This document shows, piece by piece, positions 9,445 to 18,721 of a stretch of 64,000 bases of DNA. The position numbers were made by a program, and so were the translations under genes. The stretch is taken from positions 1-64,000 of the forward strand of contig CALZEQ010000012.1 in NCBI GenBank assembly GCA_945641355.1. The letters are read 5' to 3'. Under the pieces are notes generated by a model, which did not search any database, had not been told where the DNA came from, and saw only the letters and a program-made list of their open reading frames with translations. Position 1 is the stretch's first letter. Each line of letters begins with the position of its first letter. Origin of the DNA: an uncultured Mediterranea sp. (lineage in GTDB: Bacteria; Bacteroidota; Bacteroidia; Bacteroidales; Bacteroidaceae).

Positions 9445-10209
9445 ATGAAATTTGCATTAATCGGTTATGGAAAGATGGGCAAGGAGATTGAGAAGATTGC
9501 CCTGAGTCGCGGACATGAAATCGTCTGCAAGATAGATGTTGACAATCAAGAGGAGTTTGAATCGGAGGCATTCAAAAGTGCCGATGTGGCCATCGAATTC
9601 ACCAACCCTATGGTAGCGTATACCAATTATATGAAGACCTTTCAGGCCGGTGTGAAACTGGTTTCGGGCAGTACAGGCTGGCTGGAGGAGCATGGTGAAG
9701 AGGTAAAACGGCTCTGTACAGAAGGGGGCAAAACGCTCTTCTGGTCGTCCAACTTCAGCTTGGGTGTGGCCATATTTTCCGCAGTAAATAGTTATCTGGC
9801 CCACATTATGAACCAGTTCCCCTCTTACGACGTCAGCATGAGCGAGACGCACCACGTACATAAGCTCGACGCTCCTAGCGGCACCGCCATCACCTTGGCT
9901 GAGGGTATTCTGGAACAGCTGGACCGCAAGCAGCAATGGGTGAAAGGTACACTGACTGCCCCCGACGGTTCAATAAGCGGCTCAACCGAATGTGCGGCCG
10001 ACGAACTTCCCATCAGCTCCATCCGCGAAGGCGAAGCGCCCGGTATACATGCTATCTGCTACGACAGCGAAGCCGATAGTATTACCATCACCCACGATGC
10101 CAAGAACCGTCATGGATTTGCGTTGGGTGCCGTATTGGCTGCAGAATACACGGCTACACACGAGGGATTTTTGGGAATGAAGGACCTTTTCCCCTTCCTG
10201 TCCAAATAA
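9445..10209 (+). CDS. dapB: 4-hydroxy-tetrahydrodipicolinate reductase
   Basis: A 254-residue NAD(P)H-dependent reductase of the diaminopimelate/lysine pathway in the cytosol. The short Rossmann opening MKFALIGYGKMGKEIE, the nucleotide-loop GSTGW and the catalytic segment ETHHVHKLDAPSGTA (His pair and Lys) are all present. The shortened N-terminal part relative to the E. coli enzyme is usual in Bacteroidetes. It heads a run of four plus-strand genes with lepB, the lepB paralogue and WbqC. Confidence 0.95.
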   Translation: MKFALIGYGKMGKEIEKIALSRGHEIVCKIDVDNQEEFESEAFKSADVAIEFTNPMVAYTNYMKTFQAGVKLVSGSTGWLEEHGEEVKRLCTEGGKTLFWSSNFSLGVAIFSAVNSYLAHIMNQFPSYDVSMSETHHVHKLDAPSGTAITLAEGILEQLDRKQQWVKGTLTAPDGSISGSTECAADELPISSIREGEAPGIHAICYDSEADSITITHDAKNRHGFALGAVLAAEYTATHEGFLGMKDLFPFLSK

Positions 10210-10265
10210 GCTTGGAAACATCATCGAGAAAAATACAATCGCATAGTAACGCATAACAGATATTT

Positions 10266-11756
10266 ATGAGAAAAGCAACACGTGCCCAATGGATTAAGTT
10301 CGGCGTTGTCACCTTGCTCTATCTGGCTTTCCTGATCTGGGTGAAAAGCTGGCTGGGACTGGTGATACTCCCCTTCATCTTTGATGTCTATATCAGTAAG
10401 ATAATTCCCTGGAGCTGGTGGAAACAGGCGAAGAACAGTACCGTTCGGGGAGTGATGAGTTGGGTAGATGCCATCGTCTTCGCCTTGGTGGCAGTCTACT
10501 TTGTCAACCTCTATATCTTCCAGAACTACCAGATACCAACCTCGTCACTCGAAAAATCGTTGTTGGTGGGCGATTTCCTGTATGTCAGCAAGATGAGTTA
10601 CGGACCTCGCGTACCTAACACACCACTCTCCATGCCTTTGACGCAGCACACTCTGCCGATACTGAATTGCAAGTCGTATCTCGATTGGCCTCAATGGAAA
10701 TACAAGCGGGTGGCCGGATTGGGCCGGGTGAAACGAGGAGATATCGTGGTGTTCAACTTCCCTGCCGGCGATACGGTGGCCTTGAACTACCAACAGACCG
10801 ACTTCTATAGCCTCTCCTACGAGGTGGGACGAAGCCTTTATCCCAACACCATCCATTTGGACAGTCTGGACGGCTACCAACGTCGGCTGGTATTCGACCT
10901 CTATTATCAGGCCGGCAGCAAACAGATACGACAGAATCCACGCATCTATGGCGACGTGGTGACACGTCCTGTTGACCGACGCGAGAACTACGTGAAGCGA
11001 TGCATCGGATTGCCTGGTGACACACTGCAAATCATCAACGGACAAGTGTACATCGACGGGAAGGCGATGGAAAACCCAGCCGATATGCAGCAAAACTACT
11101 TCGTGCAGACTTCCGGCCCGCTGATTGGCGAAGAGATGTTCCGCGAATGGGGCATCAGCTGCGATGACCAGTCATTGATGCCGTCCGAAGCAGGCTGGGA
11201 AGCAAACCTGGTAGCGATGGGGCTGGACTGCCGCGATGCACAAGGACGGCTGACCCCCATCTATCACCTGCCATTGACCAAAACCATGCTGCAGACACTG
11301 CAAGGAAACAAGAAACTGATAGCACGCATCGTGCAGGAGCCCGATGAATACTCGGGTGCCCTCTACCCCTTGAACGGAAATACCCACTGGACACGCAACA
11401 ATTACGGTCCGCTGTACATACCGGCCAAAGGCACCTCCGTTGCACTCACTTTCGACAATCTGCCTCTATACGAACGTTGCATCACAGCCTACGAAGGCAA
11501 CGAACTGCGGGTTTGTGAGGACGGCATTTACATCAATGGAGAGCGACGCGACAGCTACACCTTTGGCATGGACTACTATTGGATGATGGGGGACAACCGC
11601 GACAACTCGGCCGACTCACGCTACTGGGGGTTTGTACCCGAGGATCATGTCGTAGGAAAGCCCATCGTGGTCTGGCTCTCCTTAGACAAGGACCGTGGCT
11701 GGTTCGACGGCAAAATCCGCTGGAACCGCCTCTTCAAGTGGGTACACACGAACTGA
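10266..11756 (+). CDS. lepB: Signal peptidase I
   Basis: A 496-residue inner-membrane protease of family S26 that removes signal peptides from exported proteins. Membrane segments occupy roughly residues 10-40 and 67-85. The catalytic serine is Ser94 in IPTSSLEKSL and the catalytic lysine is Lys244 in NYVKRCIGLPGDTL. A long insertion between the two motifs and box E (MGDNRDNSADSRYWG) near the end are typical of Bacteroidetes LepB, which is much longer than the E. coli enzyme. It is followed 19 bp later by an inactive-looking paralogue. Confidence 0.95.
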   Translation: MRKATRAQWIKFGVVTLLYLAFLIWVKSWLGLVILPFIFDVYISKIIPWSWWKQAKNSTVRGVMSWVDAIVFALVAVYFVNLYIFQNYQIPTSSLEKSLLVGDFLYVSKMSYGPRVPNTPLSMPLTQHTLPILNCKSYLDWPQWKYKRVAGLGRVKRGDIVVFNFPAGDTVALNYQQTDFYSLSYEVGRSLYPNTIHLDSLDGYQRRLVFDLYYQAGSKQIRQNPRIYGDVVTRPVDRRENYVKRCIGLPGDTLQIINGQVYIDGKAMENPADMQQNYFVQTSGPLIGEEMFREWGISCDDQSLMPSEAGWEANLVAMGLDCRDAQGRLTPIYHLPLTKTMLQTLQGNKKLIARIVQEPDEYSGALYPLNGNTHWTRNNYGPLYIPAKGTSVALTFDNLPLYERCITAYEGNELRVCEDGIYINGERRDSYTFGMDYYWMMGDNRDNSADSRYWGFVPEDHVVGKPIVVWLSLDKDRGWFDGKIRWNRLFKWVHTN

Positions 11757-11775
11757 TTCTTAACCATCCGTCTCT

Positions 11776-12714
11776 ATGTCAACGAAGGGAAGGAACATAC
11801 TCATTGCTCTCTGTTCAGCAGTGCTGATGGCAGTACTGCTCAGAGGGTGCGTGGTCACTTCGTACCTGATACCTTCTACCGGCATGGAAAATACGCTCTA
11901 CCAAGGTGAACGGATATGGGTGAACAAGTGGAGTTATGGCTATCGGCTGCCCTGGATGCGCCTATGGGGCTATCACCGTTGGTGTGAGGCTCCCGTCTAC
12001 CGCGACGAGATGGTCGTATTCAACAATCCTGCAAACTATACGACCACTCCTCTTTCGCGTCGCGAAGTCTTTATCGGACGCTGCATCGGCACCCCTGGCG
12101 ATACATTACTTATTGATTCGCTCTATACTGTGGACTCCTCCAGCCGTTTCGCCCCCGACAGCAAGATACTATATCGATATCCCCATTCGCGGGTCGCCTT
12201 GCTGGATTCACTACTCTTGCTGCTCCACATCCCGCAAGGACGCCTGATGGGCAAGGACTCCACACATTGTTTCCGCAGTTTCAGCCGCTACGAACACTAT
12301 CTGCTGGAACAAGCCATGAACGGACGATGTTGGCTGACGCCTGCCGATTCGCAGGACTCTGCCCAGCAGCTACATCCACTCATCGTCCCCGGTCGGAATC
12401 GTCCCGTACGGGTCTATCCGTGGAATATTACTCTGCTGCGCAACACACTGATCCTGCACGAAGGCAAGCAAGCTGAAATCCGCCACGATACCCTCTATGT
12501 GGAAGGCAAACCTACTCAACACTGCACCTTTACCAAGAATTATTATTGGGTCTGTGCCAACAATTCTGTCAATCTGTCGGACTCACGCCTTTTCGGGTTT
12601 GTTCCGCAGGACCATCTCATCGGTCGGGCCACACGTGTCTGGTTCTCCAAAGAGCCTGAGAGCTCCCTGTTCAGCGGATATCGCTGGCACAGGATAGGGA
12701 AGAAGATTGAGTGA
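11776..12714 (+). CDS. S26-family signal peptidase paralogue lacking the catalytic dyad
   Basis: A 312-residue paralogue of the preceding LepB with one N-terminal membrane segment (residues 8-30). It keeps the fold landmarks: IPSTGMENTLYQGE for box B, CIGTPGDTL for box D and SVNLSDSRLFGFVPQDHLIG for box E. However, the serine position is Gly36 (PSTGM where PSGSM or PTSSL is expected) and the lysine position is Gly101 (FIGRCIG where YVKRCIG is expected). Both were confirmed by reading the codons ggc and gga. It is therefore unlikely to cleave by the Ser/Lys mechanism. The frame is intact, so it is not an obvious pseudogene. A regulatory or chaperone-like role next to lepB is an inference. Confidence 0.85.
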   Translation: MSTKGRNILIALCSAVLMAVLLRGCVVTSYLIPSTGMENTLYQGERIWVNKWSYGYRLPWMRLWGYHRWCEAPVYRDEMVVFNNPANYTTTPLSRREVFIGRCIGTPGDTLLIDSLYTVDSSSRFAPDSKILYRYPHSRVALLDSLLLLLHIPQGRLMGKDSTHCFRSFSRYEHYLLEQAMNGRCWLTPADSQDSAQQLHPLIVPGRNRPVRVYPWNITLLRNTLILHEGKQAEIRHDTLYVEGKPTQHCTFTKNYYWVCANNSVNLSDSRLFGFVPQDHLIGRATRVWFSKEPESSLFSGYRWHRIGKKIE

Positions 12715-12739
12715 CCCCTACCATAAAATCGCATTTGAA

Positions 12740-13378
12740 ATGGAAACCATCGTCTATCTCTCGTCTGCCTATCTGGCACCCATCGAATACTATACCAAGT
12801 TGCTGACCTACGACAAAATCTATGTGGAACAATATGACCACTACATAAAGCAGACCTATCGCAACCGTTGCCACATCGCTGCACCCGACGGGGTGTTGGC
12901 CCTCTCTGTACCCATCGTCAAACCTGATAATCTGAAGTGTCCGCTACGCGACATCCGCATTTCCGACCACGGCAACTGGCGTCACCTGCATTGGAACGCA
13001 TTGGAGTCGGCCTACAACCACACTCCCTTCTTCGAATATTACAAAGATGACTTCCGCCCCTTCTACGAGCAGAAGTACGAATTTTTGGCGGACTTCAATG
13101 AAGCACTTTGCCACCTGATATGCAGTCTCATCGACTTTGCACCGCACATAGAGCGGACGACTGCCTACCACATGGCTTCTGAACATGAGCCAGACGACTT
13201 CCGTGAGCGTATTCACCCCAAGAGAGAGTACCGTACGGAGGATTCTTCCTTCTGTCCCGTCCCCTATTACCAAGTGTTTCAGGAGCGTCTTGGTTTCCTG
13301 CCCAATCTCAGCATCGTAGACCTGCTTTTCAACATGGGACCCGAGAGCCTGCTCGTGTTGCAACAGTCCACCCATTAG
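12740..13378 (+). CDS. WbqC family protein
   Basis: A 212-residue protein of the WbqC-like family, often found near polysaccharide biosynthesis genes; no biochemical activity is established. Recognisable features are the start METIVYLSSAYLAPIEYY, the ENYDHYIKQTYRNRCHI-like segment (here QYDHYIKQTYRNRC) and the C-terminal SIVDLLFNMGPES. The ATG at 12740 leaves 25 bp after the preceding stop. It ends the dapB-lepB run and is closed by a two-sided terminator. Confidence 0.82.
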   Translation: METIVYLSSAYLAPIEYYTKLLTYDKIYVEQYDHYIKQTYRNRCHIAAPDGVLALSVPIVKPDNLKCPLRDIRISDHGNWRHLHWNALESAYNHTPFFEYYKDDFRPFYEQKYEFLADFNEALCHLICSLIDFAPHIERTTAYHMASEHEPDDFRERIHPKREYRTEDSSFCPVPYYQVFQERLGFLPNLSIVDLLFNMGPESLLVLQQSTH

Positions 13379-13398
13379 ATACCCGTTGTATATAAAAA

Positions 13399-13432
13399 AC
13401 TTCCTGTCCATACGTATCTATGAGCAGGAAGT
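13399..13432. terminator. Bidirectional terminator, WbqC / Na-Pi cotransporter
   Basis: Perfect 8-bp stem ACTTCCTG / CAGGAAGT with an 18-base loop, A-rich on the left and T-rich on the right, between converging genes. Confidence 0.7.
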
Positions 13433-13452
13433 CTATTTTATGACAGGCGAAC

Positions 13453-15150
13453 TTAGGATGCCTTCTTCTCCTTCACGTCGCTATTGGCTTCGACCACGTT
13501 CACTACGTAGTCACCCAGTTTCTCGCATTCAGCAATGATATCCATGTAATATACACCCATCTGATAGCTGTACTCCTTGTTGTTGACATCTATAATGTTC
13601 TGGTTCTTCAACTGATTGCGATAATTGTTGATTTCATTTTCTATGTTGAACGACTTGTTCACATCCACTATCTGATGTTCGGAACGTTCAACCACCTGAA
13701 TCATCTGAGCCAGTGCGTCATCCGTCAGCTTCATCATGTAATGGATATGTTCATACTGCCGTTCCGTAAAGTCTTGTGATGTCTGACGCTTGCGGTTAAT
13801 GGTGCGTGCCAGGTTGTAGCAACTGTCGCCTATGCTTTCAATCTCGGTTACCTCACGCAACATCGAACGAATCTGCAATTTACTTTCCGAACTCAGACGC
13901 CCTTCCGACACCTGGTTCAGATAGTTGGCAATCTCCAGCTCCATACTGTCACTGATATTCTCGTACTTCTCGATGCGGCTGAAGAGATTGTTGAACTCAT
14001 CGTCCTTTTCGGTATGCAGCAGGTCACGTACCATACCATACATGCGTCGCGTACGCTCGGCAAACAGGTGAATCTCCTTGCGGGCCTCCAGAATGGAAAG
14101 TTCTGCCGTAGAGAGCAGACCACGCGAAATAAAGCGCAGACGGTACTCCTCGTCGTTCTCCTTCAGTGGCAATATGACACAGACAATACGTTCAATACCC
14201 TTGACAAACCATATAAGCAGTAGGACGTTGAAGACATTGAAGGCGGTGTGGAAAGCAGAGAGTTCGAATGCCACACGCGATGAAGGGTCGTTCTGATGCA
14301 TCACGTCCGTCACAAACCAAGAGACGGCATTCATGAAAGGCTGGAAGATAACAAGCACCACAATCACACCAAAGACGTTGAACAGCAAGTGTGCCATTGC
14401 CGCCCGCCGTGCCTGCGTATTGCCAGTCAATGCAGCCAGATTGGCAGTAATGGTGGTACCGATATTCTGTCCCATGGCCAACGCAGCACCCAGTTCAAAA
14501 CTGATCCACCCGTTAGCACACATAATCAACGTAATGGCCATTGTAGCCGCTGAAGCCTGCACAATCATGGTCAAAACCGCTCCCACCAGCACAAAAATGA
14601 TGATGGAAAGGAACCCCATGTCCGTCCACTCCTGCACAAAAGCCAACATATCGGGGTTCTTGCTCAAATCGGGCGAATACTCCGTCAGGAACTTCAAGCC
14701 CATAAAAAGAAAAGCAAAACCGAAGATAAACTCGCCCACCGACTTGCGCTGGCTCTTCTGAGAGAAAAGCAACGGCACTCCGAAAGCCAACAAAGGCAAG
14801 GCGAATGCTGCCACATCGACCTTGAAGCCGAAGACTGAAATGATCCATGCCGTAACCGTAGTTCCCACATTGGCACCCATGATGACACCAATTGATTGGG
14901 CCAGAGTAAGCAAACCTGCATTTACGAAGCTGACTACCATCACTGTAGTCGCCGACGAGGATTGGATAAGAGCGGTAATCATGATACCGGTCAGCACACC
15001 GGTTACCCGATTCGTTGTCATGGCCGTCAGAATGTTACGCAGGCGGTCACCGGCAAACTTCTGTAAGCCTTCACTCATGATTTTCATACCATAAAGAAAC
15101 AAGGCCAATGAGCCAAGCAACTTTAAGAAATCATAAAAAGAATATTCCAT
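13453..15150 (-). CDS. Na/Pi cotransporter family protein with PhoU-like C-terminus
   Basis: A 565-residue inner-membrane protein of the NptA/type II Na-phosphate cotransporter family. The N-terminal half holds about eight membrane segments arranged as an inverted repeat, each with the family signature: QSSSATTVMVVSFV with GANVGTTVTAW, and VQASAATMAITLIM with GQNIGTTITAN. Residues from about 340 to 550 are soluble, helical and PhoU-like. Sodium-driven phosphate import is the family role; substrate is not shown here. The gene stands alone, divergent from the nucleoside kinase. Confidence 0.9.
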   Translation of the reverse strand: MEYSFYDFLKLLGSLALFLYGMKIMSEGLQKFAGDRLRNILTAMTTNRVTGVLTGIMITALIQSSSATTVMVVSFVNAGLLTLAQSIGVIMGANVGTTVTAWIISVFGFKVDVAAFALPLLAFGVPLLFSQKSQRKSVGEFIFGFAFLFMGLKFLTEYSPDLSKNPDMLAFVQEWTDMGFLSIIIFVLVGAVLTMIVQASAATMAITLIMCANGWISFELGAALAMGQNIGTTITANLAALTGNTQARRAAMAHLLFNVFGVIVVLVIFQPFMNAVSWFVTDVMHQNDPSSRVAFELSAFHTAFNVFNVLLLIWFVKGIERIVCVILPLKENDEEYRLRFISRGLLSTAELSILEARKEIHLFAERTRRMYGMVRDLLHTEKDDEFNNLFSRIEKYENISDSMELEIANYLNQVSEGRLSSESKLQIRSMLREVTEIESIGDSCYNLARTINRKRQTSQDFTERQYEHIHYMMKLTDDALAQMIQVVERSEHQIVDVNKSFNIENEINNYRNQLKNQNIIDVNNKEYSYQMGVYYMDIIAECEKLGDYVVNVVEANSDVKEKKAS

Positions 15151-15278
15151 CTTTAATTATTTAAGGTGTTTCATCCTTTCATGCGCCAGAATGCCTATCT
15201 TTAGATGCCGATTGGTGCTCCTACAAGTGCCGTCATCGGAACGTTGTAACGCAGTATGAACCCTAAAAAAGAAACATC

Positions 15279-16952
15279 ATGAAACACATGTTACAAATTT
15301 GTTGCAAAAATAATAATATTTCCAAAGAAATACCCATTGGAAGCACACTTTTGGAGATTTACCATGAATTTAATCTCGATTTTCCATTTCAAGTGGTCAG
15401 TGCCAAGGTAAATAACCGCTCCGAAGGGTTGAATTACCGGGTATATCACAACAAAGATGTGGAGTTTCTTGATGTACGCGACCCATCGGGTATGCGTACC
15501 TACATCCGCTCGCTCTGCTTCGTCCTTTACAAGGCAGCAAGCGAACTGTTTCCCCAAGGTAAACTTTACATGGAGCATCCTGTTTCGAAGGGTTACTTCT
15601 GCAACTTGCGCATCGGTCGTCCGCTCACACTGGAAGATGCCGCAGCCCTGAAGCAGCGGATGCAGGAAATCATTGCCGAAGACATCCCTTATCACCGCGT
15701 TGAATGCCATACGTCCGAAGCGGTTCGCATCTTCAGCGAACGGGGTATGAACGACAAGGTAAAACTGCTTGAGAGCGCGGGCTCGCTCTATACCTATTAT
15801 TATACATTAGGTGATACGATAGATTACTACTACGGCAACCTGTTGCCCAGCACCGGTTATCTATACCTGTTCGATCTCGTGAAGTACTACGACGGTCTGT
15901 TGCTGCGTACCCCTTGTCGAGAGAACCCGACAGCCTTGGGCGACATTGTGAAGCAGGAGAAGATGCTGGAGGTATTCAAGGAGCATCTCACCTGGAACCA
16001 CATTGTGGGACTGACCAATGTAGGCGATTTCAACCAAGCCTGCGAGACGGGGTATGCCACGGCACTCATCAATGTGGCCGAAGCCCTGCAAGAGAAGAAG
16101 ATTGCACGGATAGCCGATGAAATCTACCGACGAGGCACAGAGGGACATCCCGTCAAACTGGTACTCATCTCAGGGCCTTCGTCATCGGGCAAGACCACCT
16201 TCAGCAAGCGGTTGAGCGTACAACTGATGACTAATGCCCTGCGCCCTTACTCCATCGCGCTGGACAACTACTTCGTGAATCGCGAAGATACTCCTCGCGA
16301 CGAGAAGGGCGACTACGACTATGAGTCGCTCTATGCGCTCGACCTGAAGTTGTTCAACGAGCATCTGCAAGCCTTGCTTCGCGGTGAGGAGGTGGAGCTG
16401 CCCACCTTCAACTTCACGACGGGCAAACGTGAGTATCGAGGCGACCGACTGCGCATCGATGACCAGACCATTCTGATTCTCGAAGGCATCCATGCACTGA
16501 ATCCGGAACTCACTCCCCTGATACCCAACGAGCAGAAGTACAAAGTCTATGTCTCTGCATTGACTACCATCTCGCTGGACGACCACAACTGGATTCCCAC
16601 CACCGACAACCGACTACTGCGCCGCATCATCCGCGACTTCAACTACCGCGGGTACTCTGCCCGCGACACCATCTCACGATGGCCCAGTGTCCGTGCCGGC
16701 GAAGACAAATGGATTTTCCCCTATCAGGAGAATGCCGATGCCATGTTCAACTCGGCTATGATTTATGAACTGGCCGTGCTGCGCAGTCACGCCGAACCCA
16801 TTCTCTCCAGCGTGCCAGACAGCTGTCCTGAGTACGCTGAGGCCTATCGGTTGCTGAAGTTCATTAAATACTTTACGCCCGTTCAGGACAAGGAAATTCC
16901 CCCTACCTCACTTCTACGCGAGTTTTTGGGAGGCAGCAGCTTCAAATACTGA
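15279..16952 (+). CDS. Nucleoside (uridine) kinase fused to TGS and tRNA-synthetase-like domains
   Basis: A 557-residue three-part protein. Residues 1-70 form a TGS-like beta-grasp domain. Residues about 75-250 resemble the second additional domain of threonyl-tRNA synthetase (ELFPQGKLYMEHPVSKGYF and so on). Residues from about 290 form a P-loop uridine kinase domain with GPSSSGKTTFSKRL, YSIALDNYFVNREDTP and LEGIHALNPEL. It probably phosphorylates a nucleoside, with uridine or cytidine as first candidates. The architecture is known in Bacteroidetes and Firmicutes; the role of the synthetase-like part is not understood. The start could also be the ATG nine bases later. Confidence 0.88.
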   Translation: MKHMLQICCKNNNISKEIPIGSTLLEIYHEFNLDFPFQVVSAKVNNRSEGLNYRVYHNKDVEFLDVRDPSGMRTYIRSLCFVLYKAASELFPQGKLYMEHPVSKGYFCNLRIGRPLTLEDAAALKQRMQEIIAEDIPYHRVECHTSEAVRIFSERGMNDKVKLLESAGSLYTYYYTLGDTIDYYYGNLLPSTGYLYLFDLVKYYDGLLLRTPCRENPTALGDIVKQEKMLEVFKEHLTWNHIVGLTNVGDFNQACETGYATALINVAEALQEKKIARIADEIYRRGTEGHPVKLVLISGPSSSGKTTFSKRLSVQLMTNALRPYSIALDNYFVNREDTPRDEKGDYDYESLYALDLKLFNEHLQALLRGEEVELPTFNFTTGKREYRGDRLRIDDQTILILEGIHALNPELTPLIPNEQKYKVYVSALTTISLDDHNWIPTTDNRLLRRIIRDFNYRGYSARDTISRWPSVRAGEDKWIFPYQENADAMFNSAMIYELAVLRSHAEPILSSVPDSCPEYAEAYRLLKFIKYFTPVQDKEIPPTSLLREFLGGSSFKY

Positions 16953-16966
16953 CAGGAACATACCAA

Positions 16967-17014
16967 CCCCTTGCATTGTTGCAGAGGTGAGCAGACTCTG
17001 CAACAATGTGGGGG
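16967..17014 (+). terminator. Long hairpin after the nucleoside kinase gene
   Basis: Perfect 13-bp stem CATTGTTGCAGAG / CTCTGCAACAATG with a 9-base loop, extended by an outer CCCC / GGGG pairing. It starts 15 bp after the stop codon. There is no T-run directly after it, so termination is likely but not classical. Confidence 0.5.
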
Positions 17015-17050
17015 TGCATCTGTTCAGAATAAAAAAATAAGCGAGCTTTT

Positions 17051-17081
17051 TTTGTACTGCATTTGATTTGCACTATCTTTG
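17051..17081 (+). promoter_or_regulatory. Promoter of the kinase-like sensor gene
   Basis: TTTG at 17051-17054, 19 bp spacer and TATCTTTG at 17074-17081. Both boxes and the spacing match the Bacteroidetes consensus. The leader is about 25 nt. Confidence 0.8.
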
Positions 17082-17110
17082 CTCATCATCTGAAACAAAA
17101 CAGCATTATT

Positions 17111-18616
17111 ATGAAGAAAAGTCTTTGCATCATCATCGCACTTCTGTATAGTCTGAACGATAGCCTATGGGCACAAAACCAAGCTGATAACCAGTTGAAG
17201 CAGGCACAAGCATCGCTGGCCAACAAAGAGTATATCAAAGCCCGTGCCCTGTTTCTGAACGCTTATAACGCCTTCGCTTCAAGCGAACAATACGAAAAAG
17301 CTACGGAATGTGGTGTCCGTGCTGCTGCCCTGTACCATCGGGAAAACTATTTCAAAGAGGCATTCGATTTGCTGCGAGGGGCCGACCAACTGATAGCAGC
17401 CGGCGAACAGAAGACGCACAAGGCACGTCCTGACCTGCGCTATGCCATCGTGAAAGAGCGTCTGCAGATGTACACCAAACTGAAGAACAGCGTCCGTGCC
17501 GACGAACAGCTGACACGACTGGGAGAGATGGCCAAAGCTTCGCAGAACGACTCTCTGCTGAACGACCTGCTCTATACACAAGCCAATCATTACTACACCT
17601 TCGGCATGAACGCCAAAGGCGACGAGGCCATCAGCCGCCTCATCGGACAATATAAGAGCAACAAACAGTATGACAAGGTAGACGAATGCTATCACACGCT
17701 GATAGACATCGCACGCCGAAGCGGGAACGCAGGACTGACAGCCCGTACCTACGAGCAGTACATCGTGTGGACCGACTCTGTGCGGGCACTGAAAGCACAA
17801 GACGAGCTGAATGCCCTGAAGCAGCAATGTGCGGAAAAGCAGGCCACCATCGAGGAAAAAGAGAGTTCGCTGAAGGGACGCCAATACATCATCATCGGTC
17901 TGTGCCTGCTGTCAGGTCTGCTGGCTACACTGCTGGTACTGGGCGGCATCGTACTGATACGCTTTGTCCTACTCACCCGCCAGCAAAAGAGGACCATTGC
18001 CGTAGCCAACGAACACAATGAACTGAAAAGCAGCTTCATCCGCAACATCTCAACCCAAATGAGCCCGACTTTGGAGCAACTGGACGCATCACACCCTGCC
18101 GTCCGGGCATTAAAGGAGTTTATTACCCACATCGAGGAACTGTCCGAACTGGAGAGTCACCTTTCCGAACCCTGTGGGATGCAGGAAAAGAACATCGCCA
18201 CCTTCTGCGAAGCCCTTGTACAGGAGGCTGAATTGAAGAAGCAGGAAGGCGTGACCCTGACAGTCAATGCTCCCAAGCTGAGTGTACCCATCCAGCCCGA
18301 CCTGCTGAAGCATGTATTGCTCCACTTGCTGCAGAATGCGGCCTTCTACACTCCTGCAGACGGAAAGATTACGCTTGACTTCAAGGAGCGGGGTGCACAT
18401 ACCCATCAGTTCATCGTCAGTGATACAGGCTGCGGCATCGAAGCAGAGAGACGTGCCGGCTTGTTCAAACCTTTTGCCGAAGTGAAGGACCTGACCCAAG
18501 GCGACGGATTGGGGCTACCCATCTGTGCCTTGATGGCAACCCGTATGAACGGAACGCTTACTTTGGACGAAGGTTACACCAAAGGGGCACGCTTCGTACT
18601 GGAACTGCATACCTAA
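17111..18616 (+). CDS. Membrane sensor kinase-like protein with TPR repeats, phospho-acceptor His replaced
   Basis: A 501-residue protein. A signal peptide (residues 1-21) leads into a helical, TPR-like periplasmic region (25-240), a coiled coil, one membrane segment (259-288), a dimerisation-type helix pair and a HATPase domain (about 395-500). The ATPase boxes look complete: Asn409 in LLQNAAFYTP, DTGCGI at 438-443 and GDGLGLPI at 464-471. The H-box reads RNISTQMSPT, so Thr315 stands where NISHELRTP has the phosphorylated His. It may not autophosphorylate in the usual way. It has its own promoter and lies just upstream of rpoN. Confidence 0.85.
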   Translation: MKKSLCIIIALLYSLNDSLWAQNQADNQLKQAQASLANKEYIKARALFLNAYNAFASSEQYEKATECGVRAAALYHRENYFKEAFDLLRGADQLIAAGEQKTHKARPDLRYAIVKERLQMYTKLKNSVRADEQLTRLGEMAKASQNDSLLNDLLYTQANHYYTFGMNAKGDEAISRLIGQYKSNKQYDKVDECYHTLIDIARRSGNAGLTARTYEQYIVWTDSVRALKAQDELNALKQQCAEKQATIEEKESSLKGRQYIIIGLCLLSGLLATLLVLGGIVLIRFVLLTRQQKRTIAVANEHNELKSSFIRNISTQMSPTLEQLDASHPAVRALKEFITHIEELSELESHLSEPCGMQEKNIATFCEALVQEAELKKQEGVTLTVNAPKLSVPIQPDLLKHVLLHLLQNAAFYTPADGKITLDFKERGAHTHQFIVSDTGCGIEAERRAGLFKPFAEVKDLTQGDGLGLPICALMATRMNGTLTLDEGYTKGARFVLELHT

Positions 18617-18689
18617 ATGGGAAAAGGGCGAAATATGTTTTCTTGTTAAATATCATCACCCAAGATTTTTCTGTTCACGAACTATTCAC

Positions 18690-18697
18690 TATTTTTG
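18690..18697 (+). promoter_or_regulatory. Candidate rpoN -7 element
   Basis: TATTTTTG, full match to TAnnTTTG, 24 bp before the rpoN start. The -33 region is T-rich but lacks an exact TTTG. Confidence 0.5.
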
Positions 18698-18721
18698 CGG
18701 TGGATTCAAGAAGACAATAGA

